Positions 38,496-46,091 of a stretch of DNA of 64,000 nt are shown piece by piece (position 1 is the first letter of the stretch; every line of letters begins with the position of its first letter). Under the pieces are notes generated by a model that was not told where the DNA came from, did not search any database, and saw only the letters and a list, made by a program, of their open reading frames with translations. Source of the DNA: Kitasatospora sp. NA04385 (GTDB taxonomy: Bacteria > Actinomycetota > Actinomycetes > Streptomycetales > Streptomycetaceae); assembly GCF_013364235.1 (NCBI RefSeq), contig NZ_CP054919.1, forward strand, positions 6,615,059 to 6,679,058. The letters run 5' to 3'. The translations under genes and the position numbers were made by a program.

Positions 38496-39185
38496 TCAGC
38501 TCCGGGCGGCCACCGCGTCGACCAGGGCGGCCAGTTCGGCGGGCCGGGTGAACATCGGCCAGTGGCCGGAGTCCAGGTCCACGTACTCGACCCGCTCCAT
38601 CCGGGACACCTCCGGGGCCGCGCCCTGCGCGATCCACTCCCGCACCTGCTCCGGCGCGGCCTCGGCGCACAGCATCGTCACCGGCACGCCGTAGCGCCGC
38701 TCGTCCGACAGCCGGACCGGCGCCTGCGCGACCCCCGCCGGGACGGGGACGGCCTCCGCCTCGAACCGGGCCCGCAGGCCCGCGTCCAGGTCCGAGCTGG
38801 TCGACCCCGCGAAGGGCTCCCAGCCCGGGAACGGCACCACCCCGTCCCGCGCCGGGAACAGGTCCGCGTACGGGTGCCCGTCCCCGTGCGGGAAGCCGTC
38901 CACCAGCACCAGCCCCGCGACCTCGCCCGGCCGGGCGTCCACCGCCATCCACCCCAGCGAACAGGCCGCCGAGTGCGCCACCACCAGCGGCTTCCCCGCC
39001 GCCGCGTCCACCGCGGCGAGCACCGTCGCGAGCTGCTCCGCCAGCGTCGCGTCCGCCCGCCCGTCCCCCTGCCCGGGCAGGGTCAGCGGCACCGGGCGGT
39101 GGCCGCGGGCGACCAGGGCGGGCACGACCGCGTCCCAGGCGGTGGTGCCGTTCAGCCAGAGGCCGCCGATCAACAGGACGTCCAT
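38496..39185 (-). CDS. Alpha/beta hydrolase
   Basis: A 229-aa single-domain hydrolase. The strand-turn VLLIGGLWLNGTTAWDAVVPAL is the usual lipase/esterase opening; the nucleophile elbow is AHSAAC, a variant of GxSxG with Ser near residue 71; the late DSGHWPMFTRPAEL gives the catalytic His. Ribosome site GGAGGGGACTCCC before ATG 39185. It converges on paaE. It resembles small esterases or epoxide hydrolases of unknown substrate and may be unrelated to phenylacetate. Confidence 0.85.
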   Translation of the reverse strand: MDVLLIGGLWLNGTTAWDAVVPALVARGHRPVPLTLPGQGDGRADATLAEQLATVLAAVDAAAGKPLVVAHSAACSLGWMAVDARPGEVAGLVLVDGFPHGDGHPYADLFPARDGVVPFPGWEPFAGSTSSDLDAGLRARFEAEAVPVPAGVAQAPVRLSDERRYGVPVTMLCAEAAPEQVREWIAQGAAPEVSRMERVEYVDLDSGHWPMFTRPAELAALVDAVAARS

Positions 39186-39288
39186 GGGAGTCCCCTCCGT
39201 TCAACGTTCGAGCAGGTCACTGACCATGCTAGGAAGGGTTCCGGACGATCTGCTTCCTGAATGCGGGGCCTCTTCCACGAGGAGCACC

Positions 39289-39477
39289 ACCAGGGGCTCG
39301 GGGAACGGCGAGTCGATGCCGCTGGTGGCCGGAGCCCATCGGAGGTTCGTGCTGCTGCGTGTAGTAACAAGAACCGAAAGCAGATGCGCGCGACGGCAGT
39401 GCACCGCCCGCAGCCACGGGCTCGCCGTTCCCCGAGCCCCTGGTTTCGCTTCCCGCCGTTCTTGCCGAGCCCCTGGT
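39289..39477. repeat. GGGGCTCGGGGAACGG hairpin repeat, copy 3 (extended)
   Basis: A perfect 24-bp inverted repeat, 39289-39312 and 39421-39444, encloses 108 bases with lower GC (tgtagtaacaagaaccgaaa). A third partial arm, GCCGAGCCCCTGGT, follows at 39464-39477. The outer arms equal those at 9506 and 34651. This copy is longer and could be the more complete form of the element. It lies upstream of the WYL gene and fills most of the 39186-39512 gap. Confidence 0.8.
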
Positions 39478-39512
39478 GCGTTTCCCCGCGCCCCGTCCCT
39501 AGGGTGTCGGGT

Positions 39513-40472
39513 GTGGCGAACACGGAGATCAGCCCCACCGCCCGGGCGCTGCGCGCGCTGGAGGTGCTGCGGGAGCGGCCCGGGACGACGTCGGAGCAGT
39601 TGGCGGAGCGGCTCGGGGTGAGCGACCGGGCGGCGCGGCGGTACGTGGCGATCCTGCGCGAGGCCGGGGTGCCGGTGGAGTCGGAGCGCGGGCCGTACGG
39701 GGGCTACCGGCTGGGGCGGGGCGCGCGGCTGTCGCCGGTCTCGTTCACCCAGGAGGAGGCGCTCGGGCTGGTGATGGCGGTGCTGGACGGGCGGCCGGCG
39801 GCCGCCGACCCGGGGGACCCGGTGGGGGCGGCGCTGGGGAAGGTGGTCCGGGCGCTGCCCGAGGCGATCGGGCGGCAGGCCGCCGCGCTGCGGGCGCACG
39901 CCGCGGCCGCGCCCGACCCGTACCCCGCGCACCCGGACCCGGCGGTGGTCAGCACGCTGGTCGAGGCGATCGCGGCGCGGCGGCGGGCGGTGGTGGACTA
40001 CCGCAGCGGCGGCGGGAGCGAGTGGCGGGCGGAGGTCGACCCGTGGGCGGTGGTGGTGCGCCGGGGCCGCTGGTACCTGCTCTGCCACTCGCACCGTGCG
40101 GACGCCGTGCGGACCTACCGGATCGACCGGGTCCGGGCCGCCGAGCGCTCCGGCACGCCGTTCGACCCGCCGGAGGGGCTGGACCCGGTCGCCGCGCTGG
40201 AGCACCACCTCGGCACCGGCTGGGCGTTCCGCACCCGGGTGCTGTTCGAGGCCCCGTTCGAGCAGGTCGCCCCCTGGGTCGGCCCGACCATGGGCCGGCT
40301 CGAACCGGCGGGCGGGCACTGCCTGTTGGAGGGCAGCACCCGCAACCCGGCGATGTACGCGGGGGAGTGGCTGGCGGCCGTCCCGTTCCCGTTCAAGGTC
40401 CTGGAGGGGCCCGAACTGCGGGCGGCGGTGGCCGCGTTGGCGTCCCGGCTCGCGGCGGCGGCGGAGGAGTGA
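39513..40472 (+). CDS. WYL-domain transcriptional regulator
   Basis: A 319-aa regulator with an N-terminal HTH (TSEQLAERLGVSDRAARRYVAILREAGVPVESERGPYGGYRLG), a central WYL domain (VVDYRSGGGSEWRAEVDPWAVVVRRGRWYLLCHSHRADAVRTYRIDRV) and a C-terminal extension (WCX-type: LFEAPFEQVAPWVGPTMG). WYL domains are thought to bind nucleic acid or small ligands. A -10 TAGGGT at 39500-39505 stands only 7 bases before GTG 39513, so the transcript is probably leaderless. It is divergent from the alpha/beta hydrolase across the hairpin repeat and may control it. Confidence 0.92.
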   Translation: MANTEISPTARALRALEVLRERPGTTSEQLAERLGVSDRAARRYVAILREAGVPVESERGPYGGYRLGRGARLSPVSFTQEEALGLVMAVLDGRPAAADPGDPVGAALGKVVRALPEAIGRQAAALRAHAAAAPDPYPAHPDPAVVSTLVEAIAARRRAVVDYRSGGGSEWRAEVDPWAVVVRRGRWYLLCHSHRADAVRTYRIDRVRAAERSGTPFDPPEGLDPVAALEHHLGTGWAFRTRVLFEAPFEQVAPWVGPTMGRLEPAGGHCLLEGSTRNPAMYAGEWLAAVPFPFKVLEGPELRAAVAALASRLAAAAEE

Positions 40473-40496
40473 GGCCCGGACGGCGGCGGGCGGGGC

Positions 40497-41651
40497 TCAG
40501 ACGGTGACGGACCGGGCCGGGGCGCCCAGGAGGCGGACCACCTCGTTGACGGCCGCGCGGCCCGCGCGGTTGGCGCCGACGGTGGAGGCGGACGGGCCGT
40601 AGCCGAGCAGGTGGATCCGGGGGTCGTCGGCGACCCGGGTGCCGTCCATCCGGATGCCGCCGCCCGCGGTGCGCAGGCCGAGCGGGGCGAGGTGGGTGAG
40701 CTCGGCCCGGAAACCGGTGGCCCAGATGATCGCGTCGACGGGCAACTCCTCGTCGCCCCAGGCGACTCCGTGCTCGGTGAGCCGGTCGAACATCGGGCGG
40801 CGGTGCAGCACGCCCAGCTCCTCGGCACGGCGGTAGGCCACGCTCGGGCCCAGGCCCGTCACCGAGACGACGCTGCGCACCGGCAGCCCGGCCCGCACCC
40901 GCTCCTCCACCCTGGCGACCACCTCACGGCCGAACTCCTCGGTGAACGGCCCCCGGTGGACCACCGGCGGGGTGCGGGTCACCCAGACCGTCCCGGCGAC
41001 CGCGCCGAGTTCGGAGAGCACCTGGACCGCCGAGGCGCCGCCGCCCACCACGACCACCCGCTGCCCGGCGAACCCGTCCGGGCCCCGGTAGTCGGCGTAG
41101 TGCAGCTGCCGCCCGGCGAAGCGGCCCGGGTAGCGGGGGAGGAAGGGCCGGGTCCAGGTGCCGGTGGCGTTCAGCAGGGCGCGGGCGGCCCAGCGGCCGG
41201 CGTCGGTCTCCACCAGCAGCCGCCCGTCCGGCCCGCCGTCGGCCCGCCCGTCCGGGCGCTCGCGCACCGCGAGCACCTTCACCGGGCGCAGCACCGGCAG
41301 CGCGTGCTTCGCCTCGTACGCGGCGAAGTAGCCGGGGACGGCGACCCGGGCCGCGGTGGCCGGGTCGGTGGCGGGGAGCTCGAAGTCCGGCAGGTCGTGG
41401 AAGCCGTGCACGGTCGCCATGGTGAGCGAGGGGGAGCGGTGCGCCCAGGCGCCGCCGGGGGCGTCGTCCGCGTCCAGCACCACGAAGCCGGTGTGCGGGG
41501 CGAAGCCGCGGCGGCGCAGGTGGTAGGCGGCGGACAGCCCGGCCTGGCCCGCGCCGATCACCAGCACGTCCACCTCGCGGACGGCGCCCGCCGGTGCGCC
41601 CGCCGGTGCGTCCACTTCGGTGGTGGTGGCGGCGCCGCCGGGCTCGGTCAT
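40497..41651 (-). CDS. Flavin-containing monooxygenase-like oxidoreductase
   Basis: A 384-aa flavoprotein with an N-terminal FAD-binding Rossmann motif VLVIGAGQAGLSAAYHLRRRG, a second nucleotide motif VVVVGGGASAVQVLSEL for NADPH, and the C-terminal ATGFRAELTHLAPLGL. It resembles the YhhS/Baeyer-Villiger-like and N-hydroxylating group, though the FxGxxxHxxx(Y/F) motif is altered (FAGRQLHYADY). ATG 41651 is 14 bases after the ATP-grasp stop, so the two form an operon. Substrate unknown; with the ATP-grasp ligase it suggests a small-molecule pathway. The ribosome site is weak. Confidence 0.9.
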   Translation of the reverse strand: MTEPGGAATTTEVDAPAGAPAGAVREVDVLVIGAGQAGLSAAYHLRRRGFAPHTGFVVLDADDAPGGAWAHRSPSLTMATVHGFHDLPDFELPATDPATAARVAVPGYFAAYEAKHALPVLRPVKVLAVRERPDGRADGGPDGRLLVETDAGRWAARALLNATGTWTRPFLPRYPGRFAGRQLHYADYRGPDGFAGQRVVVVGGGASAVQVLSELGAVAGTVWVTRTPPVVHRGPFTEEFGREVVARVEERVRAGLPVRSVVSVTGLGPSVAYRRAEELGVLHRRPMFDRLTEHGVAWGDEELPVDAIIWATGFRAELTHLAPLGLRTAGGGIRMDGTRVADDPRIHLLGYGPSASTVGANRAGRAAVNEVVRLLGAPARSVTV

Positions 41652-41665
41652 TGCACGCTCAACAG

Positions 41666-42565
41666 TCACACCGGTGAAACACCGGGCCGCGGGCGGGTGT
41701 TCCCCGGCAGCAGCGCGCAGGCGGCGGCGGCCAGCCGGGCCGGGCCGTCCGGGCACAGGGCCAGGAACAGCCGGGGCTCGGTCAGCTCCAGCTCGATCAG
41801 CGCGGGCGAGCCGTCCGCCAGCCGGACCAGGTCGACCCGGGCGTACAGCAGCTCGCCCGGCTCCGCCGATGCCGCCAGCACCCGTGCGGCGAGCGCCAGT
41901 TGGTCGGCGTCCGGCTCGCGGGCGACGTCCTCGAAGCCGCCGCCCAGCATCGGGCCGCGGCGCACCGCGTGGCTGAACTCCCCGCCCAGGTACAGCAGCG
42001 AGGTCTCGCCCTCCTCCTCCACCATCGGCAGGTACGGCTGCACCATCGCCGTCCGCCCGGCCCCCGTCAGCGCGGCGACCTGCGCCAGCGCCTCGGCCCG
42101 GTCGGCGGTGCGGACGGTGTCCCGCGCGCCGGAGGAGACGGTCGGCTTCACCACCAGCTCCGGCCAGTCGACCGCCGCGACCGCGTCCGCCGGGTCGCCC
42201 GGGGCCACCCAGAGCGTCGGCACGACTGGCAGCCCGGCCTCGGCCAGCCCGCGCAGGTAGGTCTTGTCGGTGTTGCGCTCCAGCACCCGGGCCGGGTTCG
42301 CCAGCCTGGTCAGCGCGGAGACGCGGCGCGTCCAGGTGAGGAACTCCTCGTGGTACAGGATGTAGTCCCAGACGCTGCGCACCAGCACCAGGTCGTACCG
42401 CGCCCAGTCCGCCGCCGGGTCGTTCCAGTGCACCGCCTCCGCGTCCACCCCGAGCCGGGCGAAGGCCGCCAGCACCGGCAGCTCCTCGACGTCCTCCACC
42501 CCGCGGCAGGTGGCGTACGCGACCCGCGCGGGTCGGCGGACGGGCGGGTGCGCGGCGGTGCTCAC
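41666..42565 (-). CDS. ATP-grasp ligase, O-ureido-serine cyclo-ligase (DcsG)-like
   Basis: A 299-aa ATP-grasp protein. Characteristic stretches are VRSVWDYILYHEEFLTWTRRV, LANPARVLERNTDKTYLRGLAEAGLPVVPT, VVKPTVSSGARDTVR, MVQPYLPMVEEEGETSLLYLGGEFSHAVRRG and LLYARVDLVRLADGSPALIELELTEPRLFL, the last with the metal-binding acids. This arrangement is closest to the DcsG-like/glutathione-synthetase-type ligases that join carboxylates to amines or close rings. GTG 42565 has AGGAG five bases upstream. It precedes the FMO gene and a palindromic operator lies upstream. True substrate unknown. Confidence 0.9.
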   Translation of the reverse strand: MSTAAHPPVRRPARVAYATCRGVEDVEELPVLAAFARLGVDAEAVHWNDPAADWARYDLVLVRSVWDYILYHEEFLTWTRRVSALTRLANPARVLERNTDKTYLRGLAEAGLPVVPTLWVAPGDPADAVAAVDWPELVVKPTVSSGARDTVRTADRAEALAQVAALTGAGRTAMVQPYLPMVEEEGETSLLYLGGEFSHAVRRGPMLGGGFEDVAREPDADQLALAARVLAASAEPGELLYARVDLVRLADGSPALIELELTEPRLFLALCPDGPARLAAAACALLPGNTRPRPGVSPV

Positions 42566-42637
42566 GGGGGCTCCTGGCATCGGGGGCGGGCGGTGCGCAC
42601 CGAGCGTCCACCTGGCCCCTGAGCAGTGTCAATCGGT

Positions 42638-42659
42638 ATTTCGTACCGACGGACGAAAT
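42638..42659. promoter_or_regulatory. 22-bp palindromic operator upstream of the ATP-grasp/FMO operon
   Basis: ATTTCGT (42638-42644) and ACGAAAT (42653-42659) form perfect 7-bp arms around 8 bases. On the minus strand a consensus -35 TTGACA lies at 42632-42627, immediately downstream. The box therefore sits just upstream of, or over, the promoter of the 42565-40497 operon. It also faces the divergent MFS gene, so one regulator could control both. Confidence 0.55.
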
Positions 42660-42753
42660 GACCACCGGGTGTTCGCGCGGCCCCGGAACGTGATCGTCCG
42701 GGAGCGGTCGCACCGGCGCGGCGGCGAGTGGTTAGGGTACGTGGGACCTCGGG

Positions 42754-42850
42754 ACCGCCCCGCCCGCCCCGCCCCGCCCCGCCCCGCTCCGCCCGTCCCG
42801 CCCCGCCCCCGCTCCCCCCGCTCCGCCCCGTCCCGCCCCGTCCCGCCCCG
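42754..42850. repeat. CCCGC-type low-complexity array before the MFS gene
   Basis: Around 97 bases consist almost wholly of CCCGC, CCCCG and CCCGT pentamers. The complementary strand has runs of G suited to G-quadruplexes. It ends 14 bases before the MFS start codon, so it forms the 5' untranslated region of that gene. Slippage is likely, and so are assembly errors. Confidence 0.85.
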
Positions 42851-42864
42851 GAGAACCGCGCCCC

Positions 42865-44067
42865 ATGCCACCCCCGCCCCCGGCGGTCCGCCGCCACCGC
42901 CTGGCCCTGCAACTCTGCTTCGCGATACCCGGCCTGTCGCTCGCCACCTGGGTGACCCGCACCCCCGACGTCCGCGACCGGCTCGACGCCTCCACCGCCG
43001 AGATGGGCCTGGTGCTCTCCGGCATGGCGATCGGCTCGATGCTCGGCATCCTGGTCGCGGGCGCCCTGGTCGCCCGGTTCGCCACCCGCCCCGTGGTCGT
43101 CACCGGCATGGGCCTGGTGCTGGCGAGCGTCGCGGTGACCGCCCTGGGCACGGCCGCCGCCTCCGCGCCGCTGGTGGCCGCCGGACTGTTCCTGATCGGC
43201 GCCGGCACCGGCCTGTCCGAAGTCGCCAGCAACGTCGACGGCGCCGTCGTGGAACGCGAGTACGGCCGCCCCGTCCTGCCCGCCCTGCACGGCTGCTACA
43301 GCCTCGGCACCGTGGTCGGCGCGCTCCTCGGCGTCGCCGGGGCCGCGGCCGGCCTCCCGGTGCCCTGGCACCTCGCGGCGGTGCTGCTGCTGGTCACCGC
43401 CCTGTTCGTTCGGGCCCTGCCGGGCCTGCGCCCCGGCCTCGGACGCGCCCGGCCCGACGGAGCGCGGGGGACGCCGACCGCGGGCCGGGAACGGCGGCTG
43501 CACCTCGACCCGCGACTGCTGATGATCGGCGGCGTGGTGTTCGCCGTGACGCTCGCCGAGGGCTCCGCCACCGACTGGCTGCCGCTGCTGATGGTCGACG
43601 GCCACGCCATGCCCGCCGGCCTCGGCTCCTCGGTGTACGCGGGCTTCGCCGCCACCATGGCGATCGGCCGCTTCGCCGGCGGCCCCGTGGTCGCCCGGCT
43701 CGGCCGACCCGCGGTGCTCGGCGGCGGCGCGCTGCTCACCGCCGCCGGCATCGCCCTGGTCTCCTTCGTCGACTCCCCGGCCGCCGCCGGCTGCGCCGTC
43801 CTGCTCTGGGGGCTGGGCACCGCCCTCGGCTTCCCGCTCGCCCTCTCCGCCGCCGGCGAGTCCGGCCCGGACACCACCGGCCGGATCGCGCTGACCTCCC
43901 GGATCGGCTACGTCGCCCTGCTGTCCGGGCCGCCGCTGCTCGGCCTGCTCGGCGAACACCTCGGCCTGCGCGCCGCGATGCTCCCCGTCCTGCTGCTCGC
44001 CCTCACCGCCGCCGCGCTCTCCCCGGCCACCGGCACCCGCCGCGAGCCCGCCGCCGCGGCCCACTAG
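42865..44067 (+). CDS. MFS transporter
   Basis: A 400-aa major facilitator with about 12 membrane helices. The N-terminal half shows RLALQLCFAIPGLSLATWVTRTPDVRDRL and a motif-A-like GSMLGILVAGALVARFATRP; a central loop (LGRARPDGARGTPTAGRERR) divides the halves. It resembles the YbjJ/Bmr-like putative sugar or metabolite exporters. ATG 42865 follows CCGGAGAACCGC. It is divergent from the ATP-grasp/FMO operon and may export its product. Confidence 0.88.
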   Translation: MPPPPPAVRRHRLALQLCFAIPGLSLATWVTRTPDVRDRLDASTAEMGLVLSGMAIGSMLGILVAGALVARFATRPVVVTGMGLVLASVAVTALGTAAASAPLVAAGLFLIGAGTGLSEVASNVDGAVVEREYGRPVLPALHGCYSLGTVVGALLGVAGAAAGLPVPWHLAAVLLLVTALFVRALPGLRPGLGRARPDGARGTPTAGRERRLHLDPRLLMIGGVVFAVTLAEGSATDWLPLLMVDGHAMPAGLGSSVYAGFAATMAIGRFAGGPVVARLGRPAVLGGGALLTAAGIALVSFVDSPAAAGCAVLLWGLGTALGFPLALSAAGESGPDTTGRIALTSRIGYVALLSGPPLLGLLGEHLGLRAAMLPVLLLALTAAALSPATGTRREPAAAAH

Positions 44068-44068
44068 G

Positions 44069-44293
44069 GTCGCGGACGGCCACTGCCTGGACGCCCGGGT
44101 CACCGGGCCCGACCTGACGGACTTCGCCCTCGGCGAACCGTTCGACCCGGACGGCGCGCCGGTCCGGCTGCTGCACCTCGGCGAGTCCAACGAGTTCGTC
44201 CGGATCGCCGTCGACTGGCCACCGGTGACCTTCACCAACGACCTGGACCGCCCGCTCGTCCTCGACCTCACCGCCCCCGAGTTCGCCGGGTAG
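44069..44293 (+). pseudogene. Start-less coding remnant (74 codons)
   Basis: After the MFS stop, a frame from 44069 reads VADGHCLDARVTGPDLTDFA, then LGEPFDPDGAPVRLLHLGES and ends LVLDLTAPEFAG at TAG 44291-44293. Codon bias and amino-acid composition look genuine (third-position GC, no low complexity). No ATG, GTG or TTG is available in frame from the preceding stop, so a start is missing. It may be the truncated C-terminus of a once longer gene, or a gene starting from a rare codon. Confidence 0.4.
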
Positions 44294-44357
44294 CCGCCGG
44301 AATCCCCGAAGCGGCCCTGCGTTCGGCAGAATTGACGTCCCGTCGGGCCCGGCGGAA

Positions 44358-44380
44358 TTGTCAGTGGCCCCCCGTAGTGT
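44358..44380 (+). promoter_or_regulatory. DNA-damage (RecA-NDp/PafBC-type) promoter
   Basis: TTGTCAGTG at 44358-44366, then 8 bases, then TAGTGT at 44375-44380. This matches every fixed position of the actinobacterial LexA-independent DNA-damage consensus TTGTCRGTG-N8-TANNNT. It lies 64 bases upstream of the vWA gene start. PafBC heterodimers activate such promoters. Confidence 0.8.
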
Positions 44381-44444
44381 GGGAACAACGCTGGAGGGGG
44401 CGCCGGGAAAGGCGTCGGGAAAGGCGTTGGAAAAGGGGTCGAGC

Positions 44445-45548
44445 ATGTCCGCGAACGTTTCCGCGAACCGCATCGCGCACAAGGTCAACCACGTCTCGCT
44501 GGTGGTCGACAAATCCGGCTCGATGCAGCGCCACGAAGCGCAGCTGATCCGGGTGGTGGACGAATTCGTGAAGGGGCTCCAGGAGGAGTCCGACCGCCTC
44601 GGCCACGAGACCCGGATCAGCCTCTACGCCTTCGACCACGAGGTGCACAACCTGGTGTGGGACATGGACGTCAAGCACCTGCCGTCGCTGCAGGGCCTCT
44701 ACACGGTCGACAACGGCGCGACGGCGCTGATCGAGGCGGCGGTCAAGTCCATCGACGACCTGAAGCACGTCTGGGAGGGGTACGGCGAGCACTCCTTCCT
44801 CCAGGTCGTCGTCACCGACGGCGAGGAGAACGCCTCCGGCTGCTCCGAGCACGGCCGGATGCACGCCCGGATGAAGAAGGCCGAGGGCAAGGCCGTCCTG
44901 CGCGGGTGGATGGACCGCATCCGCGGCGAGCTGGCCGAGCTCCCCGAGCACTGGACGTCGGCGATCCTGGTCCCCAACTCGCTGGCCAAGCGCACCGCCC
45001 AGGAGTACGGCTTCCCCGCCGGCAACATCGCGATCTGGGACGCCGACTCCACCGGCGGCGTCGAGGAGGCGATCGACACCGTCAAGACCGCCGCCACCAC
45101 CTTCCTGCGCGGCCGCGAGAAGGGCGTGCGCGGCACCAAGCAGCTGTTCACCGTCGGGCAGGGCCTCAGCGCCGACGAGGTCAAGGCCGGCCTCGACGCG
45201 CTGGCGGCGGACACCTACGCCCTCGTCCCGGTCGACCGGCAGGCGGCCCTGCGCGAGTTCGTCACCGGCGCCGGGCACCCGTACCGGACGGGCTGCTCCT
45301 TCTACGAGCTGTCCAAGCGGGAGAAGATCCAGGCCGCCAAGCAGCTCGCCGTCGCCGAGAAGGACCCGGTCACCGGCGAGCTGACCGGCCGGGTGTTCTC
45401 CGGCCCCGCCGCCCGCGGCCTGCTCGGCCTGCCCGCCGCGGAGACCACCGTGCGCCCCGGCGACAACCCGGCCTACACCGTGTTCGTGCAGTCGACGTCG
45501 GTCAACCGCAAGCTGCTGCCCGGCACCCGGCTGCTCGTCATGCTGTAG
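44445..45548 (+). CDS. von Willebrand factor A-domain protein
   Basis: A 367-aa protein. The vWA domain spans about 15-240 with a complete MIDAS metal site: DKSGS at 22-26, Thr93 in GATAL and Asp125 in VVTDGEENASG. A second part (SADEVKAGLDALAADTYALVPV and FYELSKREKIQAAKQLAVAEKDPVTGEL) follows and ends VQSTSVNRKLLPGTRLLVML. Proteins of this type occur in actinobacteria and in phages and are not secreted. A DNA-damage promoter lies upstream. ATG 44445 has AAAAGGGG. No MoxR ATPase partner is adjacent. Function unknown; a scaffolding role in damage response or phage defence is inference. Confidence 0.88.
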   Translation: MSANVSANRIAHKVNHVSLVVDKSGSMQRHEAQLIRVVDEFVKGLQEESDRLGHETRISLYAFDHEVHNLVWDMDVKHLPSLQGLYTVDNGATALIEAAVKSIDDLKHVWEGYGEHSFLQVVVTDGEENASGCSEHGRMHARMKKAEGKAVLRGWMDRIRGELAELPEHWTSAILVPNSLAKRTAQEYGFPAGNIAIWDADSTGGVEEAIDTVKTAATTFLRGREKGVRGTKQLFTVGQGLSADEVKAGLDALAADTYALVPVDRQAALREFVTGAGHPYRTGCSFYELSKREKIQAAKQLAVAEKDPVTGELTGRVFSGPAARGLLGLPAAETTVRPGDNPAYTVFVQSTSVNRKLLPGTRLLVML

Positions 45549-45564
45549 CCCCGGGCGGGCAGGC

Positions 45565-45601
45565 CGACGGCCCCGGAGCACACCGCTCCGGGGCCGTCGG
45601 T
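45565..45601. terminator. Perfect bidirectional terminator
   Basis: CCGACGGCCCCGGAGC (45565-45580) and GCTCCGGGGCCGTCGG (45586-45601) form a perfect 16-bp stem with a 5-base loop ACACC, between the convergent vWA and YbjQ genes. Confidence 0.9.
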
Positions 45602-45612
45602 GCGTCCCGCGG

Positions 45613-45984
45613 TCAGCCGACCGGCTCGATCACCGCGGCCGTGCCGTACGCGCACACCTCGGTGCCGACGTCCGCCGCCTCCGTGACGTCGAAGCGCATC
45701 ATCAGCACCGCGTTGCCGCCGCGCGCCTTCGTCTGCTCGACCAGGCGCTCCATGGCCTGGTTGCGGGTCTCGACCAGGGTCTTGGTGAGGCCCTTCAGCT
45801 CGCCGCCCATCAGGGACTTCAGACCCGCGCCGATCTGCGAGCCGATGTGCCGCGACCGCACCGTCAGGCCGAACACCTCGCCGATCACCCGCACCACCCG
45901 GTGACCGGGAACGTCGTTCGTGGTCACCACCAGGACACCACCGGACGGGTCCTGCCCGCCGCCGAAATCGTTCAGTTCGCTCAT
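45613..45984 (-). CDS. YbjQ/UPF0145-family protein
   Basis: A 123-aa protein of the YbjQ (heavy-metal-binding) family, which forms pentamers. Signatures are VLVVTTNDVPGHRVVRVIGEVFGLTVRSRHIG, LMGGELKGLTKTLVETRNQAMERL and ARGGNAVLMMRFDV..GTEVCAYGTAAVI. ATG 45984 with an acidic N-terminus. Function unresolved in any organism; often near stress or metal genes. Confidence 0.93.
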   Translation of the reverse strand: MSELNDFGGGQDPSGGVLVVTTNDVPGHRVVRVIGEVFGLTVRSRHIGSQIGAGLKSLMGGELKGLTKTLVETRNQAMERLVEQTKARGGNAVLMMRFDVTEAADVGTEVCAYGTAAVIEPVG

Positions 45985-46091
45985 GCCCCCAGCCTCCCTC
46001 CCGGCCCGGCCGGTCGGCTACCCCGGCGCGCCGGGCGGACGCGTTCCGCGCCCGCGCGCCACCGCCGCCGGACAACGGATCGGGAGAGCTG

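Noticed and set aside
44445..45548. The vWA gene as part of a prophage
   Set aside because: No integrase, capsid, terminase or attachment-like repeats in the neighbourhood.
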